From a bacterium (GTDB lineage: Bacteria > AUK180), in assembly GCA_030622125.1 (NCBI GenBank), contig JAUXGM010000023.1, forward strand, positions 1 to 20,244: a stretch of DNA of 20,244 nt, given 5' to 3'. A program made the translations under genes and the position numbers. The notes below the pieces were generated by a model. That model was not told the DNA's origin and searched no databases. It saw only the letters and a program-made list of their open reading frames with translations. Shown here piece after piece: positions 16,847 to 20,244 of the stretch. Numbering within the stretch: the stretch's first letter is position 1; each line of letters begins with the position of its first letter.

Positions 16847-17095
16847 ATGAAAAATCAACAGAATCAACCACCGTCCCTAATCGATGTCATCGGTAAGAGT
16901 TGCCCGTATCCTCTTATTGAGATGAGGAGAGCAATACTTTCTGCAAATGATGGGGATTTTCTAATAATAAAAGGTGATCATGAAAAATCATTTAGCGAAA
17001 TACAGATGGGAGCCGAATCAATGAGCTGTGAGATCATAGAAAAAACAATCGATAAAAATGGTGTTTGGATAATAAAAATACTTGTAAAAAAATAA
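16847..17095 (+). CDS. TusA/SirA-family sulfur-carrier protein
   Basis: This 82-residue protein has the TusA signature IGKSCPYPLIEMRRAI with the CPxP cysteine at residue 19, which accepts persulfide sulfur in known members. The alpha/beta sandwich continues to VWIIKILV. It starts 46 bp after the scaffold gene, behind a purine-rich stretch (GAGAGAGAA), and probably belongs to the same operon. Receiving sulfur from the upstream desulfurase is inferred from position and family. Known TusA proteins feed tRNA thiolation or molybdenum-cofactor and sulfur metabolism; nothing here decides which. Residues 1-10 (QQNQPPS) are a variable extension. Confidence 0.85.
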   Translation: MKNQQNQPPSLIDVIGKSCPYPLIEMRRAILSANDGDFLIIKGDHEKSFSEIQMGAESMSCEIIEKTIDKNGVWIIKILVKK

Positions 17096-17101
17096 AAACT
17101 A

Positions 17102-17129
17102 TTGAAATTTTTTGAAAAAGTTGTATAAT
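17102..17129 (+). promoter_or_regulatory. Sigma70-type promoter ahead of the PilB/GspE-type ATPase gene
   Basis: TTGAAA (17102-17107) and a perfect TATAAT (17124-17129) are separated by 16 bp. Transcription should start near 17136, about 100 nt before the ATPase ATG and within a few nt of the small ORF described next. It begins 7 bp after the tusA-like stop codon, marking a new transcription unit. Confidence 0.65.
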
Positions 17130-17146
17130 ACAAAATGAAGGTTTTT

Positions 17147-17254
17147 ATGAAAAAAATGGTAATTTACATTAATTTATTACTCATACCGACATTTCTTTGC
17201 TTATCCGAACAAAAAAAAATATTAAAAAATAGGATATTATGGCTCAATTATTAG
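17147..17254 (+). CDS. Small signal-peptide-like ORF overlapping the ATPase start
   Basis: This 35-codon ORF starts MKKMVIYINLLLIPTFLCLS, which looks like a signal peptide or single membrane helix, and ends in a basic tail at a TAG (17252-17254), 16 bp inside the ATPase gene in another frame. GAAGG (17137-17141) lies 5 nt before the ATG; an upstream in-frame ATG at 17135 would be nearly leaderless. Together with the promoter it looks like a translated leader or coupling ORF. It could also be the decayed 5' end of a lost secreted protein or simply chance. No family is recognised. Confidence 0.35.
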   Translation: MKKMVIYINLLLIPTFLCLSEQKKILKNRILWLNY

Positions 17255-18990
17255 GTGAGATGCTTATTGAGGCAGGAATTATTTCAAAAGAAGATCTTAA
17301 ATTAGCCTTAGAAATTCAAAAAAAAGAGGATACCGAAGAAAAAGCCCATAGAAAGATAGGTGAGATTCTGGTGGCAAATAAGATTATATCAGAGGATAAA
17401 TTATATCAATTTCTTGCAAATAAATTTGGACTTGAACTTATTGATCTTTCAATGTACGAGGATATTCCAAAGAATGTGCTTCATACTATTCCAACTAAAA
17501 TTGCAAAACAGTTAAAGGTAATACCGGTTGATATGCTTGGAAAAATGTTGACATTGGCGATCGCCAATCCCGTTGATAAAACAAAGATAGAAGCTGATTT
17601 ACGATTTAGAACAGGTTTGAACATAGGATTTATGCTTGCAACAAATACTCAGGTAGATGAAGCATTACAAAAATTTTATCAGGATACAACTAGTGTGGAT
17701 AATGAGCTTTCCGACTTTGAAACAACGCTCATAGATGATGCAGAAACAATTGACCATGAATCCCTTGAGGAAAGTGAAGCACAAATACAGACCTCTGCCG
17801 AGGATTCACCCGTAAGAAAATATTTAAAAAGCCTTATTGCAAAAGGCGTTAATATAGGGGCTTCGGATATACATATTGAGGTGTTTGAGAAAAAGATCAG
17901 ATTTAGATATCGTATTGATGGAATGTTACGCACCGCCGGTAAAGATCTTCCAACCGGGTATAAAAATCCAATTGCAGCAGTAATAAAAACCATGGCTAAA
18001 TTAAAATTAGATGAAAAAAGAATACCTCAGGATGGCAGAATAAAAATGAGAATCGGCAGAAAAGAGGTTGATTTCAGGGTCTCTACCTTACCTTGTATGT
18101 ACGGGGAAAAGGTTGTTATGAGAATTCTTGATAAAAGCAATCTAATGCTTGATCTAACAAAACTTGGGTTTGAACCTTCTCAATTAAAGGATTTTGATAA
18201 AGCAATTAGAAGTCCATGGGGAATGCTTCTTATCACAGGACCTACCGGTTCGGGAAAGACAACAACACTTTATTCGGCACTTTCCAATTTAAATAAAACA
18301 GATGTTAATATTATGACCTCGGAGGATCCTGTTGAATATAATTTAAAAGGTATAAATCAGGTTCAGATCAGGTCGGAAGTAGGAATGACATTTGATGCTG
18401 CATTGAAGGCTTTTTTGCGTCAGGATCCCGATATAATAATGGTCGGCGAGATCAGGGATTATCCGGTTGCGGAGATTGCCATAAAAGCAGCATTAACGGG
18501 GCATCTTGTCCTTTCAACATTACATACGAATGATGCTCCATCTTCTATTACAAGACTTGTTGATATGGGGATTGAGCCGTTTTTGGCTGCCTCATCTCTG
18601 ATCTTAGTTATGGCACAACGACTTGTTAGAAAGGTTTGTCCCAAATGTGGTGAGCCTGTAAAGATACCTGAGGTTGAACTTAAAAAACTTAGAATAACAT
18701 CAGAAGAACTTGCAAATGCAACTTTTAAGCAGGGAAAGGGATGTTCGTATTGCAATGGTAGCGGTTATAAAGGCAGGCTTGCTGTATATGAGATCATGCC
18801 CGTATCGGAAGAAATAAGAGAAATGATCACCAATAATGCTACTGCTGCCGATCTAAAGAAAAAGGCAATGGAAGATGGAATGCTTACCCTTCATCAGAGT
18901 GCAAGAATAAAATTTTTAAGGGGAGAAACAAGTCTTGCCGAGGTTATAAGAGTTACCGGTACAGGGGAAGGAGAACATAAAAATGGTTGA
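17239..18990 (+). CDS. GspE/PilB-family ATPase (type IV pilus or type II secretion)
   Basis: This 583-residue cytoplasmic motor ATPase is complete. An N-terminal MshEN-type domain (about 1-150) is followed by an acidic linker (155-190), the N2 domain, and the ATPase core: Walker A GPTGSGKT (334-341), the Asp-box region SEDPVEY (361-367), Walker B IIMVGE (399-404) and the His box GHLVLSTLHTND (421-432). A tetracysteine zinc motif follows, CPKC (467-470) and CSYC (502-505), which separates extension-type PilB/GspE from PilT. It powers assembly of pilin or pseudopilin subunits. PilB versus GspE cannot be settled here, because no pilin, PilC/GspF or secretin gene is in view. The ATG has a modest AGGA (17231-17234) 4 nt upstream. 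The 3' end overlaps the TPR gene by 8 bp. Confidence 0.94.
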   Translation: MAQLLGEMLIEAGIISKEDLKLALEIQKKEDTEEKAHRKIGEILVANKIISEDKLYQFLANKFGLELIDLSMYEDIPKNVLHTIPTKIAKQLKVIPVDMLGKMLTLAIANPVDKTKIEADLRFRTGLNIGFMLATNTQVDEALQKFYQDTTSVDNELSDFETTLIDDAETIDHESLEESEAQIQTSAEDSPVRKYLKSLIAKGVNIGASDIHIEVFEKKIRFRYRIDGMLRTAGKDLPTGYKNPIAAVIKTMAKLKLDEKRIPQDGRIKMRIGRKEVDFRVSTLPCMYGEKVVMRILDKSNLMLDLTKLGFEPSQLKDFDKAIRSPWGMLLITGPTGSGKTTTLYSALSNLNKTDVNIMTSEDPVEYNLKGINQVQIRSEVGMTFDAALKAFLRQDPDIIMVGEIRDYPVAEIAIKAALTGHLVLSTLHTNDAPSSITRLVDMGIEPFLAASSLILVMAQRLVRKVCPKCGEPVKIPEVELKKLRITSEELANATFKQGKGCSYCNGSGYKGRLAVYEIMPVSEEIREMITNNATAADLKKKAMEDGMLTLHQSARIKFLRGETSLAEVIRVTGTGEGEHKNG

Positions 18991-20179
18991 TAATATTTCT
19001 AATAATGATATAGAATCCCATTTGAATCTTGCCTGGGTCTACTTTAAACAGGATTTACTTGACGATGCCTCATCTGAATTATACAATGCATTACAAATTG
19101 ACAAGAAAAATATAACTGCCTTGAATTTATTAGCGGATATTTTTTTAAAAAAGGGAAATATTGATAAAACAGAGAGTGTATTGTTTCAAATTCTGAGAAT
19201 TGATCAAAATGAACCGAAAACATTAAAAAAAATGGGTGAACTCCAATTTAAAAAAGGAAATTTAAAAACAGCAATAAATTATTTTGCAAAATGCTTAAAA
19301 TTAGGACATGGAGATATTGACATTTACCTTGACATTGCAAGCATTTTTAAATCACTCGGCAATTATCAAAAAACACTTGCTGCGATCAGAAATGCTTTAA
19401 AAATTGAACCGAACAACCAAATAGCATTAAAAGAAGGAGCAGAGGTATATCTTCATACGGAACATTATGATGAAGCAATAATAATTTATGAGAGATTTAT
19501 TAAAGAAGATGATAAAAATATAGAATACTATAAAATTCTCGGTTCAATATATATGTTTCAAAAAAAATGGGAAGAGGCATTAAATATATTTAAAAGTGCA
19601 AATAAAATCGAATCCGATGACCTTGGAATTTTGAACAACATTGCTCTTTGCTATTTTAAGTTGGAGAAATATAAGACCTCAATTAAGATATTCAAGTTCG
19701 TAATAAAAGAAACCCCCGATGATTTTGAGGTTTATACAAATCTCGGCAATGTATATATGAAACTTGGGCAACTGCATGAAGCACTCCAATGCTACCTGAA
19801 GGCATTAGGATCTTCTCCGAATAATTTAAAACTCTTATCTGTTGTCGGTATCGTTTATGATGATATGGGTAAAAGCAAAGATGCGATTGATATTTTCAAA
19901 AAAATACTCAGTAAATCACCGGACTATTTTGAAGCTAACTATTATCTTGCAAATTTGTATCTATATGAAGATATAATAGATCCCGCTATTGAACTCTATA
20001 ATAAAATACTAAATATGAGCCCTGATTTCATTGATGCAAAGACCAATCTTGCAGTATGCTACCTTAAGAAAAAAGATTATGATGCCGCCCTAAGTATCTA
20101 TGACGAAATTTTGGAAAAAGATTCAGATAATCAAGTTGCAAAGGAGAATAAAAATTTTATTCTCAATATCAAACAGTGA
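18983..20179 (+). CDS. Tetratricopeptide-repeat (TPR) protein
   Basis: The 398-residue protein consists almost wholly of about eleven 34-residue TPR units, beginning near residue 12 (LNLAWVYFKQDLLDDASSEL) and recurring with the usual small/aromatic positions (for example TNLGNVYMKLGQLHEALQCY and TNLAVCYLKKKDYDAALSIY). There is no signal peptide or membrane segment, so it is probably a cytoplasmic scaffold for protein contacts. A purine-rich GGAAGGAG lies about 10 nt before the ATG, and the gene overlaps the ATPase stop by 8 bp. Co-translation suggests a role with the pilus/secretion ATPase, but TPR proteins are versatile and no specific partner can be read from sequence. Confidence 0.9.
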   Translation: MVDNISNNDIESHLNLAWVYFKQDLLDDASSELYNALQIDKKNITALNLLADIFLKKGNIDKTESVLFQILRIDQNEPKTLKKMGELQFKKGNLKTAINYFAKCLKLGHGDIDIYLDIASIFKSLGNYQKTLAAIRNALKIEPNNQIALKEGAEVYLHTEHYDEAIIIYERFIKEDDKNIEYYKILGSIYMFQKKWEEALNIFKSANKIESDDLGILNNIALCYFKLEKYKTSIKIFKFVIKETPDDFEVYTNLGNVYMKLGQLHEALQCYLKALGSSPNNLKLLSVVGIVYDDMGKSKDAIDIFKKILSKSPDYFEANYYLANLYLYEDIIDPAIELYNKILNMSPDFIDAKTNLAVCYLKKKDYDAALSIYDEILEKDSDNQVAKENKNFILNIKQ

Positions 20180-20244
20180 AAAATACTAAGATAGTATTTT
20201 TGAAACAGAATAATTATTATAAACAAGAATTAGAAAAGAAAATC
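20176..20244 (+). CDS. Possible 5' end of the next gene (partial, GTG start)
   Basis: A GTG at 20176 overlaps the TPR stop (GTGA) and opens a frame that stays open for 23 codons to the window edge, beginning MKNTKIVFLKQNNYYKQELE. The start-stop overlap matches how genes in this window are joined. No close Shine-Dalgarno is seen; an in-frame TTG at 20200 is an alternative. Too little is present to name a family. Confidence 0.35.
   Translation, partial: MKNTKIVFLKQNNYYKQELEKKI
20179..20201. terminator. A+T-rich hairpin after the TPR gene (weak terminator candidate)
   Basis: AAAAATACTA (20179-20188) and TAGTATTTTT (20192-20201) form a perfect 10-bp stem with a 3-nt loop, and the 3' arm ends in five Ts. 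The stem is nearly all A-T, so it would be a weak terminator and could act in either direction. It also lies inside the open frame that begins at 20176, which argues against full termination here. Confidence 0.35.

Noticed and set aside
17096-17125. Terminator after the tusA-like gene
   Set aside because: The ATTTTTT and GAAAAAG runs give no GC-containing stem; the segment is better explained as the -35 and spacer of the next promoter.

Overview
The window is an A+T-rich (roughly two thirds A+T by eye) stretch in which every convincing gene lies on the + strand and genes are packed tightly, with many 1-14 bp overlaps. Outer-membrane-type proteins, secreted proteins with signal peptides, an MMPL transporter and a PilB/GspE-type ATPase indicate a diderm, Gram-negative-type bacterium. 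The proteins are lysine-, asparagine- and isoleucine-rich and divergent. I cannot name the phylum; a low-GC candidate lineage of the FCB/Cloacimonadota-like kind is a guess. I see no rRNA, tRNA, CRISPR array, transposase or phage gene.

Region 1 (about 1-4889) is a three-gene envelope operon: an MMPL/RND transporter, a LolA-like periplasmic protein and an outer-membrane beta-barrel. A good sigma70-type promoter with a TetR-family-like palindrome at the expected start site precedes it. The set looks like a complete inner membrane-periplasm-outer membrane route for a lipid or other hydrophobic molecule. Copies of a roughly 41-bp intergenic repeat lie on both sides of it.

Region 2 (5023-14509) is a run of six overlapping or abutting genes: a secreted metallophosphoesterase, CinA, the RNA 2',3'-cyclic phosphodiesterase ThpR, the AddB and AddA subunits of a double-strand-break-repair helicase-nuclease, and a DjlA-like TerB-DnaJ membrane protein. 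cinA and addA appear to start with TTG behind strong Shine-Dalgarno sequences inside the end of the gene before.

Region 3 (14536-17095) is an iron-sulfur/sulfur-transfer operon with its own promoter: an Rrf2-family regulator with three cysteines, a divergent NifS/IscS-like enzyme, an IscU-type scaffold fused to a second domain that resembles MIP18/DUF59, and a TusA-family protein. The desulfurase keeps its Schiff-base lysine and catalytic cysteine but differs at several residues that contact PLP in IscS. The scaffold fusion is also non-canonical. These are the most unusual proteins in the window.

Region 4 (17102-20244) starts with a strong promoter and a small signal-peptide-like ORF. It continues with a PilB/GspE-family ATPase, a TPR-repeat protein, and probably the first codons of another gene running off the window end. 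It is likely part of a type IV pilus or type II secretion locus.
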